Source: Comamonas antarctica (GTDB taxonomy: Bacteria > Pseudomonadota > Gammaproteobacteria > Burkholderiales > Burkholderiaceae_C). Taken from it: a stretch of 64,000 nt of DNA. The DNA lies in the NCBI RefSeq assembly GCF_013363755.1, contig NZ_CP054840.1, positions 2,845,501-2,909,500 on the forward strand. The letters are read 5' to 3'. Both the position numbers and the translations under genes were made by a program. The notes beneath the pieces were generated by a model that was not told the origin of the DNA, made no database searches, and saw nothing but the letters and a program-made list of their open reading frames with translations. This document shows positions 19,183 through 28,562 of this stretch, piece after piece (the first letter of the stretch is position 1; each line of letters opens with the position of its first letter).

Positions 19183-19752
19183 TCAAACGGGCTGCTTGCG
19201 CAACCTGAACGCCAGGACCAGCAGCAACACGCCGAAGCAGATCGCAAACCAGCCGATCAGCCAGGTCAACGCAATCGCACCGGCCCCCGGGCGCAGCACG
19301 ACAAGCAGACCGAAGACGATGGAAAGCAAGCCGGACAGGGCGTGCAGCCATTCCCCCTGGATCTGTTTGCGCAAGCGAATGGCAGCCATGATCTGAAACA
19401 CGCCGATGGCAATCGCCCAACTGCCGATGATGAAGATCAGCGTGAGCGCCGTCACACCGGGCCAGAAGAACGTGACAATGCCCGCGGCAATGCCCACCAG
19501 ACCGACAATGATGAGCGGCCACAGCGGTTTGCCGTGCTCACGGATTCGCACTCCGGCCACCAGCGCCAGCACGCCGTCCACCAGCGCATAGGCGCCCCAT
19601 AGCAGCACCAGCACGGCCAGCGTGGCGGCCGGCATGACCAGGGCCAGCAGGCCGAAGATCAGCGCGCACAGGCCACGCAGCGCAATCCAGCCCCACTCCT
19701 TGTGCATGTGCTCCAAGACGCGTTGCTCGATGTTTGCGGCATTCAACGACAT
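19183..19752 (-). CDS. HdeD family membrane protein (DUF308)
   Basis: 189 residues with about six hydrophobic helices arranged in the repeated DUF308 pattern: IALRGLCALIFGLLALVMP, ALVDGVLALVAGVRIRE, TFFWPGVTALTLIFIIGSWA and GLLSIVFGLLVVLRPGAG. The start at ATG 19750-19752 has a strong AGGAGGT site. HdeD of E. coli is linked to acid resistance at high cell density; the wider family function is uncertain. It is a monocistronic unit between the nrdR terminator and the aroC terminator. Confidence 0.85.
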   Translation of the reverse strand: MSLNAANIEQRVLEHMHKEWGWIALRGLCALIFGLLALVMPAATLAVLVLLWGAYALVDGVLALVAGVRIREHGKPLWPLIIVGLVGIAAGIVTFFWPGVTALTLIFIIGSWAIAIGVFQIMAAIRLRKQIQGEWLHALSGLLSIVFGLLVVLRPGAGAIALTWLIGWFAICFGVLLLVLAFRLRKQPV

Positions 19753-19906
19753 GACGACCTCCTGCAGCTTGTACTGAAAAAAGTATAGCCGCGCCCCATG
19801 TCCGCGCGCCAGCGGCGGTGACGCTGCCTGCCTGCCGGCAAACGAAGCTTGACAAAAGCGTACAAGCCGCGGCAGCCAGCCCATTTCGCAACGCCCGCAC
19901 CAGCCC

Positions 19907-19936
19907 AAAAAAAAATGGCTGCCTCATCGGCAGCCA
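19907..19936 (-). terminator. Intrinsic terminator of aroC
   Basis: TGGCTGCC and GGCAGCCA form an 8-bp stem with a five-base loop. On the minus strand it is followed by nine T residues. It begins nine bases beyond the aroC stop. Confidence 0.9.
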
Positions 19937-19944
19937 CAGGGCCA

Positions 19945-21042
19945 TCAGAGCAGCGACGAGCGAATCGGCGGCACGCCCTGCTGCACATCGCCGCACTGGG
20001 CCCGATGCAGCAGTGCGTGGTCCATGACCACCAAGGCCAGCAGGGCCTCGGCAATGGGCGCGGCGCGGATGCCCACGCAAGGGTCGTGGCGGCCCTTGGT
20101 GATGACTTCGGTGGGCTGGCCGTGGATGTCGATGGAGTCGCGCGGGCTCAGGATGGAGCTGGTGGGCTTGATGGCAATCGAGACTTCGAGGTCCTGACCG
20201 GTGCTGATGCCGCCGAGCACGCCGCCGGCGTGGTTGCTGGCAAAGCCCGCGGGCGTGAGCGAATCGCCGTGCACCGTGCCGCGCTGGGCCACGCTGGCGA
20301 AGCCGACGCCGATCTCCACGCCCTTGACCGCGTTGAGGCCCATCATCGCGTAGGCAATGTCGGCGTCGAGCTTGTTGTAGAGCGGCTGGCCCAGGCCCAC
20401 GGGCACGCCGCTGGCCTGCACGCGGATGCGCGCGCCGCAGGAGTCGCCGGCCTTGCGCAGCGCATCCATGTAGTCCTCGAAGGCCGAGACATCGGCCACG
20501 GGCGCGAAGAACGGGTTGTTCGGCACATGCATCCAGTCCTCGAACGGAATGTCCAGCTCGCCCAGTTGCGTCATGCAGGCGCGGAACTCGGTGCCGAACT
20601 GGGCCTTGAGCCACTGCTTGGCCACGGCGCCCGCGGCCACGGTGGGGGCCGTGAGGCGCGCCGACGAGCGACCACCGCCGCGCGGATCGCGGATACCGTA
20701 CTTGTGCCAGTAGGTGTAGTCGGCGTGGCCCGGGCGGAAGCTCTCGACGATGTTGGCGTAGTCCTTGCTGCGCTGGTCGGTATTGCGGATCAGCAGCGCG
20801 ATCGGCGTGCCCGTGGTCTTGCCTTCATAGACGCCGGACAGAATTTCCACCGCATCGGGCTCCTGGCGCTGGGTCACATGGCGGCTAGTGCCCGGACGGC
20901 GGCGGTCCAGGTCATGCTGGATCATGGCCTCGTTCAAGGGCATGCCCGGCGGGCAGCCGTCGATCACGCAGCCAATGGCCGGGCCGTGGGATTCACCGAA
21001 ATTGGTGACGCTGAATAGGGTTCCGAAGGTATTGCCGCTCAT
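19945..21042 (-). CDS. aroC: Chorismate synthase
   Basis: 365 residues. It catalyses the last shikimate-pathway step, converting EPSP to chorismate with reduced FMN. The start is the ATG of [10 protein letters not shown] (21040-21042); a TTG three codons upstream is less likely. Signatures include [15 protein letters not shown] near residue 15, the ARETA-like region [11 protein letters not shown] and [16 protein letters not shown] near the C-terminus. Monocistronic with its own terminator. Confidence 0.97.
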   Translation of the reverse strand: MSGNTFGTLFSVTNFGESHGPAIGCVIDGCPPGMPLNEAMIQHDLDRRRPGTSRHVTQRQEPDAVEILSGVYEGKTTGTPIALLIRNTDQRSKDYANIVESFRPGHADYTYWHKYGIRDPRGGGRSSARLTAPTVAAGAVAKQWLKAQFGTEFRACMTQLGELDIPFEDWMHVPNNPFFAPVADVSAFEDYMDALRKAGDSCGARIRVQASGVPVGLGQPLYNKLDADIAYAMMGLNAVKGVEIGVGFASVAQRGTVHGDSLTPAGFASNHAGGVLGGISTGQDLEVSIAIKPTSSILSPRDSIDIHGQPTEVITKGRHDPCVGIRAAPIAEALLALVVMDHALLHRAQCGDVQQGVPPIRSSLL

Positions 21043-21137
21043 GGCGGGCAATTATGCCGGGGTATGGGGGGCTGGGGCGCCCCCCGGACATCAAAGGTAC
21101 GATGGGCAAGCCAAGTTGCCGACCTCGAGGCCGGGAT

Positions 21138-21170
21138 GTTCATCCTTCGACAGGCTCAGGACGAACGGCC
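21138..21170 (+). repeat. CTTCGACAGGCTCAGG-type intergenic repeat, copy D
   Basis: TTCATCCTTCGACAGGCTCA followed by GGACGAACGG, between the CBS gene and aroC. This is the most complete and palindromic copy in the window, with TTCGTCC/GGACGAA-like ends. Confidence 0.75.
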
Positions 21171-21188
21171 AATACCCCGAAACCTGAT

Positions 21189-21638
21189 CTATTCAGCGCC
21201 CTGGCGCTCGCCTTCGGGCCAGTCGCGGATGTAGGCCTTGAGCATGCGGTTCTCGAAGTTCTGGCTGTCGACGACGGCCTTGGCGACGTCGTAGAAGCTG
21301 ATCACGCCCATCAGCATGCGCTTGTCCATGACCGGCATGTAGCGCGCATGGCGGTCGAGCATCATGCGGCGGACTTCGTCCATTTCGGTTTCCAGCGTGC
21401 AGGTCAGCGGCGCGTCGTCCATGGCGGTGCGCACCAGCGTCGTGCCGGCCGCGTTCTTGACCAGGGCCTGGATGACCTCGCGGAAGGTCAGCATGCCCAC
21501 GACGTCCGAGTGTTCCATCACCACCAGCGAGCCAATGTCCTTCTCGGCCATCGTCTCCACTGCGCGGCTCAGCGGCTCGTCGGGGGAAATGGCGTACAAG
21601 GTGTTGCCCTTGACGCGAAGAATGTCACGTACTTTCAT
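21189..21638 (-). CDS. CBS-domain pair protein
   Basis: 149 residues made almost entirely of two CBS motifs: about residues 8-65 (ISPDEPLSRAVETMAEKDIG, VVMEHSDVVGMLTFREVI) and 75-135 (DEVRRMMLDRHARYMPVMD, LMGVISFYDVAK). Such stand-alone CBS proteins bind adenine nucleotides and modulate partner proteins. GGAGA precedes ATG 21638. No partner gene is obvious nearby. Confidence 0.88.
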   Translation of the reverse strand: MKVRDILRVKGNTLYAISPDEPLSRAVETMAEKDIGSLVVMEHSDVVGMLTFREVIQALVKNAAGTTLVRTAMDDAPLTCTLETEMDEVRRMMLDRHARYMPVMDKRMLMGVISFYDVAKAVVDSQNFENRMLKAYIRDWPEGERQGAE

Positions 21639-21862
21639 GCTGTGTCTCCGGCTGTTGCCGCTGGGAATGGAGTGGCCTCCTGATGGTTATCGATCTTAGC
21701 CGACAAAGCCGCGCGGCAAGCCGGTGGCGCGGCCATTCGGGCGTCGGCACCGAGGTCGGCGCGGTGCGCGCGCGCTCCGGCTTGGCAGATGGTCCATGCA
21801 TAATCGTTGGCCCGGGCTGCGTCCCGGAGCACCACTGCGATTGACACTATTCTGGAGACAAG

Positions 21863-23161
21863 ATGCCCGGTTATTCTGACCCCGGCTTCGATACGCTGAG
21901 CCTGCATGCGGGCACCCAGCCCGATCCCGTCACCGGCGCGCGTGCCGTGCCCATCCATCTCACGACCTCGTTCGTGTTCGAGTCCAGCGACCATGCGGCC
22001 TCGCTGTTCAACCTGGAGCGGCCGGGCCATGTCTACAGCCGCATCAGCAACCCGACCAATGCCGTGCTCGAGCAGCGCGTGTCGGCGCTCGAAGGCGGCG
22101 TGGGCGCAATTGCCGTGGCCAGCGGCCAGGCGGCGCTGCACCTGTCGGTGGCCACGCTGATGGGCGCGGGCAGCCACATCGTTGCCAGCACGGCGCTCTA
22201 CGGCGGCAGCCAGAACCTGCTGCACTACACGCTGGCGCGCTTCGGCATCGAGACCACCTTCGTCAAGCCCGGCGACATCGACGGCTGGAAGGCCGCGGTG
22301 CGCCCCAACACCAAGCTGTTCTTTGGCGAGACCGTGGGCAATCCAGGCCTGGACGTGCTCGACATTCCCACCGTGTCGCAGATCGCACACGAGGCCGGCG
22401 TGCCGTTGCTGGTCGACTCGACCTTGACCTCGCCCTGGTTGATGAAGCCCCTGTCGCTGGGCGCGGACATCGTCTACCACTCGGCGACCAAATTCCTCTC
22501 GGGCCATGGCACGGTGATCGGCGGCGTGATCGTCGACGGCGGCAGCTTCGACTGGGAACGCTCGGGCAAATTCCCCGAACTCACGGCGCCCTATGACGGC
22601 TTCCACAACATGGTGTTCACCGAGGAAAGCACCGTTGGCGCCTTCCTGCTGCGCGCGCGCCGCGAAGGCCTGCGCGACTTCGGCGCCTGCATGAGCCCGC
22701 ATACCGCCTGGCTGATCCTGCAGGGCATCGAGACCCTGCCGCTGCGCATGGAACGCCACATGCGCAACACCGAGAAGGTGGTGCAGTTCCTGGCCAGCCA
22801 TCCGCTGGTGAGCCGCGTCGGCCACCCGATGCTCGAGAGCCACCCCAGCCATGCGCTGGCCAAGAAGCTGCTGCCGCGCGGCGCGGGTTCGGTGTTCAGC
22901 TTCGACATTGCCGGCAACCGCAACCAGGGCAAGAAGTTCATCGAGACGCTCAAGGTGTTCAGCCACCTCGCCAACGTCGGCGACTGCCGCTCGCTGGTGA
23001 TCCACCCGGCCAGCACCACGCACTTCCGCATGGACGACGACGCGCTGGCCAATGCCGGCATCGGTCAGGGCACGATCCGCCTGTCGATCGGCCTCGAGGA
23101 TGCCGACGACCTCATCGACGATCTCAAGCGCGCGCTCAAGGCCGCGGAAAAAGCAGTATAG
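21863..23161 (+). CDS. O-acetylhomoserine aminocarboxypropyltransferase / sulfhydrylase (first paralogue)
   Basis: 432-residue PLP enzyme of the Cys/Met metabolism family, making homocysteine or methionine from an activated homoserine and a sulfur donor. It has RISNPTNAVLEQRVSALEGG near residue 55 and the PLP lysine K210 in YHSATKFLSGHG. The C-terminal block SLVIHPASTTHFRM is typical of MetY/MetZ. GGAGA precedes ATG 21863. It is followed at 10 bp by an alpha/beta hydrolase whose ribosome site overlaps the stop, so the two are co-transcribed. A second family member lies at 28563-29846. MetY and MetZ activity cannot be told apart from sequence alone. Confidence 0.88.
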   Translation: MPGYSDPGFDTLSLHAGTQPDPVTGARAVPIHLTTSFVFESSDHAASLFNLERPGHVYSRISNPTNAVLEQRVSALEGGVGAIAVASGQAALHLSVATLMGAGSHIVASTALYGGSQNLLHYTLARFGIETTFVKPGDIDGWKAAVRPNTKLFFGETVGNPGLDVLDIPTVSQIAHEAGVPLLVDSTLTSPWLMKPLSLGADIVYHSATKFLSGHGTVIGGVIVDGGSFDWERSGKFPELTAPYDGFHNMVFTEESTVGAFLLRARREGLRDFGACMSPHTAWLILQGIETLPLRMERHMRNTEKVVQFLASHPLVSRVGHPMLESHPSHALAKKLLPRGAGSVFSFDIAGNRNQGKKFIETLKVFSHLANVGDCRSLVIHPASTTHFRMDDDALANAGIGQGTIRLSIGLEDADDLIDDLKRALKAAEKAV

Positions 23162-23170
23162 GAGGCACGC

Positions 23171-23983
23171 ATGAACATCGAAGTCAACGGCCACTCCATC
23201 TATGCCTACACCGGCGGCAAGGCACTGCGCGCGGGCCAGCCCACGGCCATTCTGATCCACGGCGTGCTGTGCGACCACAGCGTCTGGGCGCTGCAAAGCC
23301 GCTACCTCGCCAACCACGGCTGGAACGTGCTGGCCCTCGACCTGCCCGGCCACTGCCGCAGCCAGGGCGCGGCGCCGCAAAGCGTCGAGGAAGCCGCGCG
23401 CTTCATTGCCGACCTGATGGATGCCGCAGGGCTGGACAAAGCCGCGCTGGTCGGCCATAGCTGGGGCAGCCTGATTGCACTGCAGGCCGCGGCCGACCTC
23501 GGCGAACGCGTGAGCCATCTCGCGCTGGTGGGCACCGCGCATCCAATGAAGGTCTCGCCGGCGCTGCTGCAGTCGGCGCTGGACACGCCCGAGCAGGCGA
23601 TCCAGATGGTCAACACCTTCTCGCGCGCGACGCTGGCGCCGCCGGGCGGCGCGGGCAGCTGGGTGTTCGGTGCGGGCGTGGCGCTGGGCCGGCGCGTGCT
23701 GGCCAGCAATGCGCGGCAGAACCTGCTGCATACCGGGTTTGTCGCCTGCGACCGCTACAGCGGCGGTGAAGCGGCGATTGCCGCCATCACCTGCCCGGTG
23801 CTGTTTGCGCTCGGCGTCCAGGACCAGATGACGCCGCCCAAGGGCGCGCAGGCACTGTTCCAGGCGGCCCAGGCCGCGGGCCGGAATCCGCAGCGCGTCA
23901 TGCTGCCCATGGGGCACAACCAGATGACGGAATCGCCGGACGAAACGCTGTTTGCGCTGCGGGATTTCCTGAAGGCGGCCTGA
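23171..23983 (+). CDS. Alpha/beta hydrolase
   Basis: 270 residues. The oxyanion region is ILIHGVLCDHSVW. The nucleophile serine is in ALVGHSWGSLIALQ (about residue 98), and the likely acid and histidine are in FALGVQDQMTPP and LPMGHNQMTE. AGGAGG at 23160-23165 sits at the end of the preceding sulfhydrylase gene. It may act as an esterase or homoserine-ester-related hydrolase, but no specific role is supported beyond co-transcription with the sulfur gene. Confidence 0.85.
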   Translation: MNIEVNGHSIYAYTGGKALRAGQPTAILIHGVLCDHSVWALQSRYLANHGWNVLALDLPGHCRSQGAAPQSVEEAARFIADLMDAAGLDKAALVGHSWGSLIALQAAADLGERVSHLALVGTAHPMKVSPALLQSALDTPEQAIQMVNTFSRATLAPPGGAGSWVFGAGVALGRRVLASNARQNLLHTGFVACDRYSGGEAAIAAITCPVLFALGVQDQMTPPKGAQALFQAAQAAGRNPQRVMLPMGHNQMTESPDETLFALRDFLKAA

Positions 23984-24000
23984 GCTTCAGGCTGCGCAGC

Positions 24001-24035
24001 AAGCCCCGCCGTCGCGAGACGAGCGGGGCTTGTTC
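24001..24035. terminator. Shared terminator between hydrolase and VOC gene
   Basis: AAGCCCCGC and GCGGGGCTT form a 9-bp stem with a 13-base loop between two convergent genes, followed by TGTTCATT. The T-tract is weak. Confidence 0.6.
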
Positions 24036-24037
24036 AT

Positions 24038-24466
24038 TCAGAACGTGATGTACACCGATGGCGCGCTGCGTCGGGCCTCGCCATGGAACACGGCCTCGAT
24101 GTTGTTGCCATCGGGGTCGATCACGAAGGCGGCGTAGTAGTTCGGGTGGTAGGGGCGCACGCCCGGCGCGCCATTGTCCTGCCCGCCATGGGCCAGCGCG
24201 GCCTGGTAAAACGCGTCGACCATGGCGCGGTCGCGCGCCTGGAAGGCCAGGTGGTGGCGACCGGTCAGCCGGCCCTGGGCCGCCGCGCTGTCAGCGGTGG
24301 AGACAAACAGCTCATCGGCCCAGAAGAAGCCCTCGCCCTCGCCGCCCATCGGCACCTGCAGCGCCGCCAGCACGGCGGTATAGAAGGACTTGGATTTGTC
24401 CAGATCGCGCACCACCAGCTGGATATGGTCGATCAGGCGGCCGCGGTGGATTTCCTGTGTTTCCAT
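24038..24466 (-). CDS. VOC superfamily (glyoxalase/dioxygenase fold) protein
   Basis: 142 residues, a single VOC domain. Paired beta-alpha-beta-beta-beta modules start at LIDHIQLVVRDLDKSKSFYT and at GRHHLAFQARDRAMVDAFYQ. The metal-site histidines sit near each start and the glutamate in DPDGNNIEAVFHG. The specific reaction is unknown. Its ATG lies three bases past the TGA of the YihY gene, so it is translated from the same message. Confidence 0.85.
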   Translation of the reverse strand: METQEIHRGRLIDHIQLVVRDLDKSKSFYTAVLAALQVPMGGEGEGFFWADELFVSTADSAAAQGRLTGRHHLAFQARDRAMVDAFYQAALAHGGQDNGAPGVRPYHPNYYAAFVIDPDGNNIEAVFHGEARRSAPSVYITF

Positions 24467-24469
24467 GCT

Positions 24470-25810
24470 TCACTCCCGGGTCAGGTTGGCAAGAGGGGTC
24501 GGCTTGACGGCCGAGGCGATCGCCGGTTCGGGCAGCGCCAGCGGCGGCGTGGGCGCGGCGGCCGTGGGCAGGGCCTGGCGCAGCGTGAGTTCGTCCCAAC
24601 GGCCCTGCTCCCACAGCGCCTCGGTGCTCGGCGTGCGCTCCACCAGCAGATGCTCCAGCAGCGGCGCCAGCGGCGTGGTGTCGGGATCGCAGATCAGCAC
24701 GTAGCGGGCTTCGTGCTCGTCGAGCGCGCGGGTCTGGCCTTCGTCGGGCAGCATGCCCAGCCAGCGCACGGCGGTGAGCGCCGCCAGGGTCGGCTCGAGC
24801 TGCAGCGCATCGACGCGCAGGCGCCGCGCCAGCGCCAGCGCCGACATGCCGCGCCCCGGGTGCTGGCGCTGCTCCTCCAGGACCGCCACGGCTTCAAGCG
24901 CCAGCTCGAAGCTCCAGCCGCGGTGCGAGGAACTGCGCGCCATGCCCGCGAGCAGGCTGGGCAGATAGGCGGTGACCACGGCGCCGAGCAGGAAGATCAC
25001 CCAGGCGACGTAGATCCAGATCAGCAGGATGGGCACGGTGGCGAACGTGCCGTAGATCGCCGAATAGGTCGGCACCGAGGCCAGGTACAGCGCCAGCACC
25101 TTCTTTGCCAGCGCCATGCCGATGGCGACAAACAGGCCGCCGACCAGCGCATGGCGCCATTTGACCGGCGTGTTGGGCACATAGTGGTAGAGCGCCGCCA
25201 TCGCACCCGACAGCAGCAGGAACTCGATGGAGTTGAACGCCATCTGCACCGCCTCGGGCAGCGCCGCCACCAGGCCGCGCGAGGCGTAGAGCACATAGGA
25301 GGTGGTGGCAATGCTGCCGCCCATCATCAGCGGCCCGAGCGTGACCACGGCCCAGTAGATCAGCAGCCGCTGGCCCAGCGAGCGCATGCGCTGCACGCGC
25401 CAGATGTTGTTGAGCGTGCGGTCGACGGTGAGGATCAGGCTGATCACCGTCACCAGCAGCACGCCGAAGCCCACGCCGCCGAGCTGGCTGGCCTTGGCCG
25501 CGAACTGGAACAGGTAGTCCATGACCTGCTGGGCGATGGCATCGGGAATCAGGCTGTCGATCAGCCAGCGCTGCAGCGTGAGCTGCAGCCGGCCAAAGGT
25601 GGGAAACGCGGTGAACACCGCGAGCGCGACGGTCACGAACGGCACCAGCGCCAGCAAGGTGGTGAAGGTCAGGCTGCTCGCGGTGAGGCCCAGCCGGTCT
25701 TCGCGAAAGCGCGCCGACAGCGTGTGCGCGGTGTTGCGCCAGGGAAAGGTCGACAGCGTGTGGGCCAATTGGCGCCAGCGCGCATGCGCTCGGTGAAAGG
25801 TCAAGGCCAT
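24470..25810 (-). CDS. YihY/BrkB family inner-membrane protein with C-terminal extension
   Basis: 446 residues. About six membrane helices occupy residues 30-300. Family signatures are RLGLTASSLTFTTLLALVPF near residue 40, RTLNNIWRV, and IYGTFATVPILLIWIYVAW near 260. A soluble C-terminal part of about 140 residues contains a possible winged-helix (MSALALARRLRVDALQLEPT), which is longer than the E. coli protein. Once thought to be RNase BN, the family is now regarded as a membrane protein of unclear function. The frame extends upstream of 25810, but the ATG in the MALTFHRAHARW context is the sensible start because it is divergent from the DUF2069 gene by 21 bp. Confidence 0.87.
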   Translation of the reverse strand: MALTFHRAHARWRQLAHTLSTFPWRNTAHTLSARFREDRLGLTASSLTFTTLLALVPFVTVALAVFTAFPTFGRLQLTLQRWLIDSLIPDAIAQQVMDYLFQFAAKASQLGGVGFGVLLVTVISLILTVDRTLNNIWRVQRMRSLGQRLLIYWAVVTLGPLMMGGSIATTSYVLYASRGLVAALPEAVQMAFNSIEFLLLSGAMAALYHYVPNTPVKWRHALVGGLFVAIGMALAKKVLALYLASVPTYSAIYGTFATVPILLIWIYVAWVIFLLGAVVTAYLPSLLAGMARSSSHRGWSFELALEAVAVLEEQRQHPGRGMSALALARRLRVDALQLEPTLAALTAVRWLGMLPDEGQTRALDEHEARYVLICDPDTTPLAPLLEHLLVERTPSTEALWEQGRWDELTLRQALPTAAAPTPPLALPEPAIASAVKPTPLANLTRE

Positions 25811-25831
25811 GGCCGATATGATGCCATCCCA

Positions 25832-26218
25832 ATGAATCCTTCCATTTCCGAACCCGGCAGCGATGTGGCTGCCACGCGCTGGTGGGCCGTGGGCAGCCTG
25901 CTGGCATTGATGCTGCTGTGCGTTGCGTGGGAACTGTGGCTCGCGCCGCTGCGACCCGGCGGCTCGTGGCTGGCGCTCAAGGCGCTGCCGCTGTGCCTGC
26001 CGCTGGCCGGCCTGCTCAAGCGCCGCATGTATACCTACCGCTGGGTCAGCCTGGTGGTGTGGCTTTACTTCACCGAAGGCGTGGTGCGCGCCTGGAGCGA
26101 CCCCGCGCCCAGCCGTTGGCTGGCGCTGGCGGAGATCGCGCTGTGCCTGTCGCTGTTTGCGGCCTGCACGCTGCATGTGCGCTGGCGCCAGCGCTCGGCG
26201 CGGGCCGCGGCGCTCTGA
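25832..26218 (+). CDS. DUF2069 membrane protein
   Basis: 128 residues with four hydrophobic segments: WWAVGSLLALMLLCVAWELW, LKALPLCLPLAGLLK, WVSLVVWLYFTEGVVRAW and ALAEIALCLSLFAACTL. The last is followed by a basic tail. The start at ATG 25832 is divergent from YihY. DUF2069 proteins are small inner-membrane proteins of unknown function, widespread in Burkholderiales. The FAD oxidoreductase follows after 26 bp on the same strand. Confidence 0.82.
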   Translation: MNPSISEPGSDVAATRWWAVGSLLALMLLCVAWELWLAPLRPGGSWLALKALPLCLPLAGLLKRRMYTYRWVSLVVWLYFTEGVVRAWSDPAPSRWLALAEIALCLSLFAACTLHVRWRQRSARAAAL

Positions 26219-26244
26219 ACGATTTTTTTGCGAGAACCATCGAC

Positions 26245-27675
26245 ATGTCCAAGCTGCTAGACACCCTGCGCCAGATCGTTGGCGCCCCGAATGTGCTGAC
26301 CGAAGGCGACCTGAGCGCCTATGAGCAGGACTGGCGCCGCCGCAGCCACGGCAAGGCACTGGCCGTGGTGCGCCCGGCCAGCACGGCCGAAGTCGCGGCC
26401 GTGGTCAAGGCCTGCGCCGAGACCGCTACCAGCCTGATTCCCCAGGGCGGCAACACCGGCCTGTCGGTGGGCTCGACGCCCGATACCAGCGGCACGCAGG
26501 TCGTGCTGAGCCTGCAGCGCATGCAGGCGGTGCGCAGCATCGACCGCGACAACCTGACGCTCACGGTGGAAGCCGGCTGCATCCTGCAGAACGTGCAGCA
26601 GGCCGCGGCCAACGCCGGACTGCTGTTTCCGCTGTCGCTGGCGGCCGAAGGCAGCTGCACGATCGGCGGCAACCTGGGCACCAATGCCGGCGGCACGCAG
26701 GTCGTGCGCTACGGCAACAGCCGCGAGCTGTGCCTGGGGCTTGAAGTGGTCACACCCCAGGGCGAGATCTGGGACGGGCTCAAGGGCTTGCGCAAGGACA
26801 ACACCGGCTATGACCTGCGCGACCTGTTCATCGGCAGCGAAGGCACGCTGGGCGTGATCACCGCGGCCACGCTCAAGCTGTTCCCGCAGCCCGCCGCGCG
26901 CCTTACCGCCTGGGCCGCCGTGCCCTCGATGGAGGCCGCGGTGCGCCTGCTGGGCCTGTCGCACCAGCAGCTGGGCGCGGGCCTCACGGGCTTCGAGGTC
27001 ATGGGCCAGTTCGCGCTGAGCCTGGTGGTGCGCCACATGCCGCAGCTGCGCGTGCCGTTTGCCGACCTGGCCGAGGCGCCCTATTGCGTGCTGCTGGAGA
27101 ACTCCGACAGCGAATCGGAAGAGCATGCGCGCGGCCGCTTCGAGGCGCTGCTCGAAATGGCCTTCGAGGACGGCTGCGTGCTCGATGCCGTGGTGGCCGA
27201 GAGCATCGCCCAGGCCAAGGGGCTGTGGCATGTGCGCGAGAGCATTCCGCTGGCCCAGGCCGAGGAAGGCCTGAACATCAAGCACGACATCTCGGTTGCG
27301 GCCTCGCGCATTCCGGCGTTCGTGGACTATGCCGATGCACTGCTGCAGGCCGAGATACCGGGCGTGCGCCTGGTCAACTTCGGCCATCTGGGCGACGGCA
27401 ACCTGCACTACAACGTGCAGGCCCCGGCCGAGGGTGATCCCAAGGCCTTCCTGCGCGAGCAGGAAGCGCGCGTCAACGACCTGGTCTACGAAGCCGTGGC
27501 GAAATTCGGCGGCTCGTTCTCGGCCGAGCATGGCGTGGGCGCGCTCAAGGTCGACAAGTTGCAGCAGTACCAGTCGCCTGTGGCGCTGGGCATGATGCGC
27601 GCGATCAAGCAGGCGCTCGATCCGCTGGGCATCATGAATCCCGGCTGTGTTCTTCCCCGGCAGGAAGCGGTTTAA
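26245..27675 (+). CDS. FAD-binding oxidoreductase, GlcD/D-lactate or D-2-hydroxyacid dehydrogenase type
   Basis: 476 residues. The PCMH FAD domain spans about residues 38-217: VVRPASTAEVAAVVKAC, IPQGGNTGLSVGSTP, and the FAD-contact loop GGNLGTNAGGTQVVRYGNSR. The FAD-oxidase C-terminal domain ends in GHLGDGNLHYNVQ (histidine-rich metal site) and FSAEHGVGALK. It should oxidise a D-2-hydroxyacid such as D-lactate or D-2-hydroxyglutarate and pass electrons onward. No signal peptide; lacks glcE/glcF partners nearby. Its TAA overlaps the stop of the convergent lipoprotein gene by four bases. Confidence 0.87.
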   Translation: MSKLLDTLRQIVGAPNVLTEGDLSAYEQDWRRRSHGKALAVVRPASTAEVAAVVKACAETATSLIPQGGNTGLSVGSTPDTSGTQVVLSLQRMQAVRSIDRDNLTLTVEAGCILQNVQQAAANAGLLFPLSLAAEGSCTIGGNLGTNAGGTQVVRYGNSRELCLGLEVVTPQGEIWDGLKGLRKDNTGYDLRDLFIGSEGTLGVITAATLKLFPQPAARLTAWAAVPSMEAAVRLLGLSHQQLGAGLTGFEVMGQFALSLVVRHMPQLRVPFADLAEAPYCVLLENSDSESEEHARGRFEALLEMAFEDGCVLDAVVAESIAQAKGLWHVRESIPLAQAEEGLNIKHDISVAASRIPAFVDYADALLQAEIPGVRLVNFGHLGDGNLHYNVQAPAEGDPKAFLREQEARVNDLVYEAVAKFGGSFSAEHGVGALKVDKLQQYQSPVALGMMRAIKQALDPLGIMNPGCVLPRQEAV

Positions 27676-28325
27676 GGCACGGCCCGGCGCTGGTTCTGGA
27701 TCAGCGTCTGCACGTCCTTGGGCCATGGCACCTGGGCCGCGGGCGGGTCGATGAACTCCTGCGACTGGCCGGCGTTGAGCAGCCAGACGCGCAGCGCGTT
27801 CTGGCGCGGGTCGATGACCACGGCCGCGGCCTCGACGCCGCCTTCGTGCGGGCGGTTGCCGGTGATGAACCACAGGCCATCGGCGGCCGTGAGCGGCGAG
27901 ACGGTGCGCATGTTGGCCAGCAGCACCGGATACTCGGCGCCCAGCAGCGCGCGCAGCCGCGCCGCGAGCACGCCCTGCTCCAGGTAGTTGTCGGCGTCAT
28001 ACGGGTACTGGCCGACCGACGGCGCCAGGCTGGCAAGCGATTCGAGCGGCGCGCCCGCCGTGGCCGGCGCGTCCGCTGCCGGCGCGGTGGGCACGGGCTT
28101 GTCCTTGAGGATCACCGCGGCGGTGGCGGAGACATCGGCGGCGTTCAGCGCCACCGGCGCCGCATGGACGGTGCCCGCCAGCGCGGGCGCGGTGGCGGTG
28201 GGCGCCACGATCACCGTCTTGGGTTCGGGCGGCTTGGGCTCGCAGCCGGCAAGCAGCCCGGCTGCGGCGGCGGCCGCCGCGGCCATGGCAAGCGCCTTTG
28301 GACAGGAAGCAAATACAAAGCGCAT
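27672..28325 (-). CDS. Hypothetical lipoprotein
   Basis: 217 residues. The signal peptide ends in a clear lipobox (AAGLLAGC, Cys28), so the mature protein should be lipid-anchored in the periplasm. A Pro/Ala/Thr-rich linker (about residues 30-85) is followed by a compact domain (about 95-217) with SVGQYPYDADNYLEQGVLAA and ADGLWFITGNRPHEGGVEAA. The family is not one I recognise with a function. The two genes at this locus meet tail to tail with overlapping stop codons. Confidence 0.75.
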   Translation of the reverse strand: MRFVFASCPKALAMAAAAAAAAGLLAGCEPKPPEPKTVIVAPTATAPALAGTVHAAPVALNAADVSATAAVILKDKPVPTAPAADAPATAGAPLESLASLAPSVGQYPYDADNYLEQGVLAARLRALLGAEYPVLLANMRTVSPLTAADGLWFITGNRPHEGGVEAAAVVIDPRQNALRVWLLNAGQSQEFIDPPAAQVPWPKDVQTLIQNQRRAVP

Positions 28326-28512
28326 GGTTCACACCTTCGAGCAAAGGGTTGAGTGCGGCATCGCGCCGACGCCGCATCCCGATCTTTCATCACTGCCCGG
28401 CCGCCGCGCACAGCGCGCAGGCAGGCCCGGCCCCGCACCATTTTGCGGCGCCTGCCCGCGCCATCCTGTCGGCCAAGGCCCCGCCCTGCGGCGTCCCTGT
28501 GCAGCGAGCATG

Positions 28513-28541
28513 AAAAAACCCGACGCCGGCGGCGTCGGGTT
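28513..28541 (-). terminator. Intrinsic terminator of the second sulfhydrylase gene
   Basis: AACCCGACGCC and GGCGTCGGGTT form an 11-bp stem with a three-base loop. On the minus strand it is followed by TTTTTTCATG. Confidence 0.88.
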
Positions 28542-28562
28542 GGGTGGCTGAAACCTGCGCGA

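Noticed and set aside
21639..21862. SAM or SAH riboswitch upstream of the first sulfhydrylase gene
   Set aside because: No conserved core of a known SAM/SAH class was recognised in the 224-bp gap.
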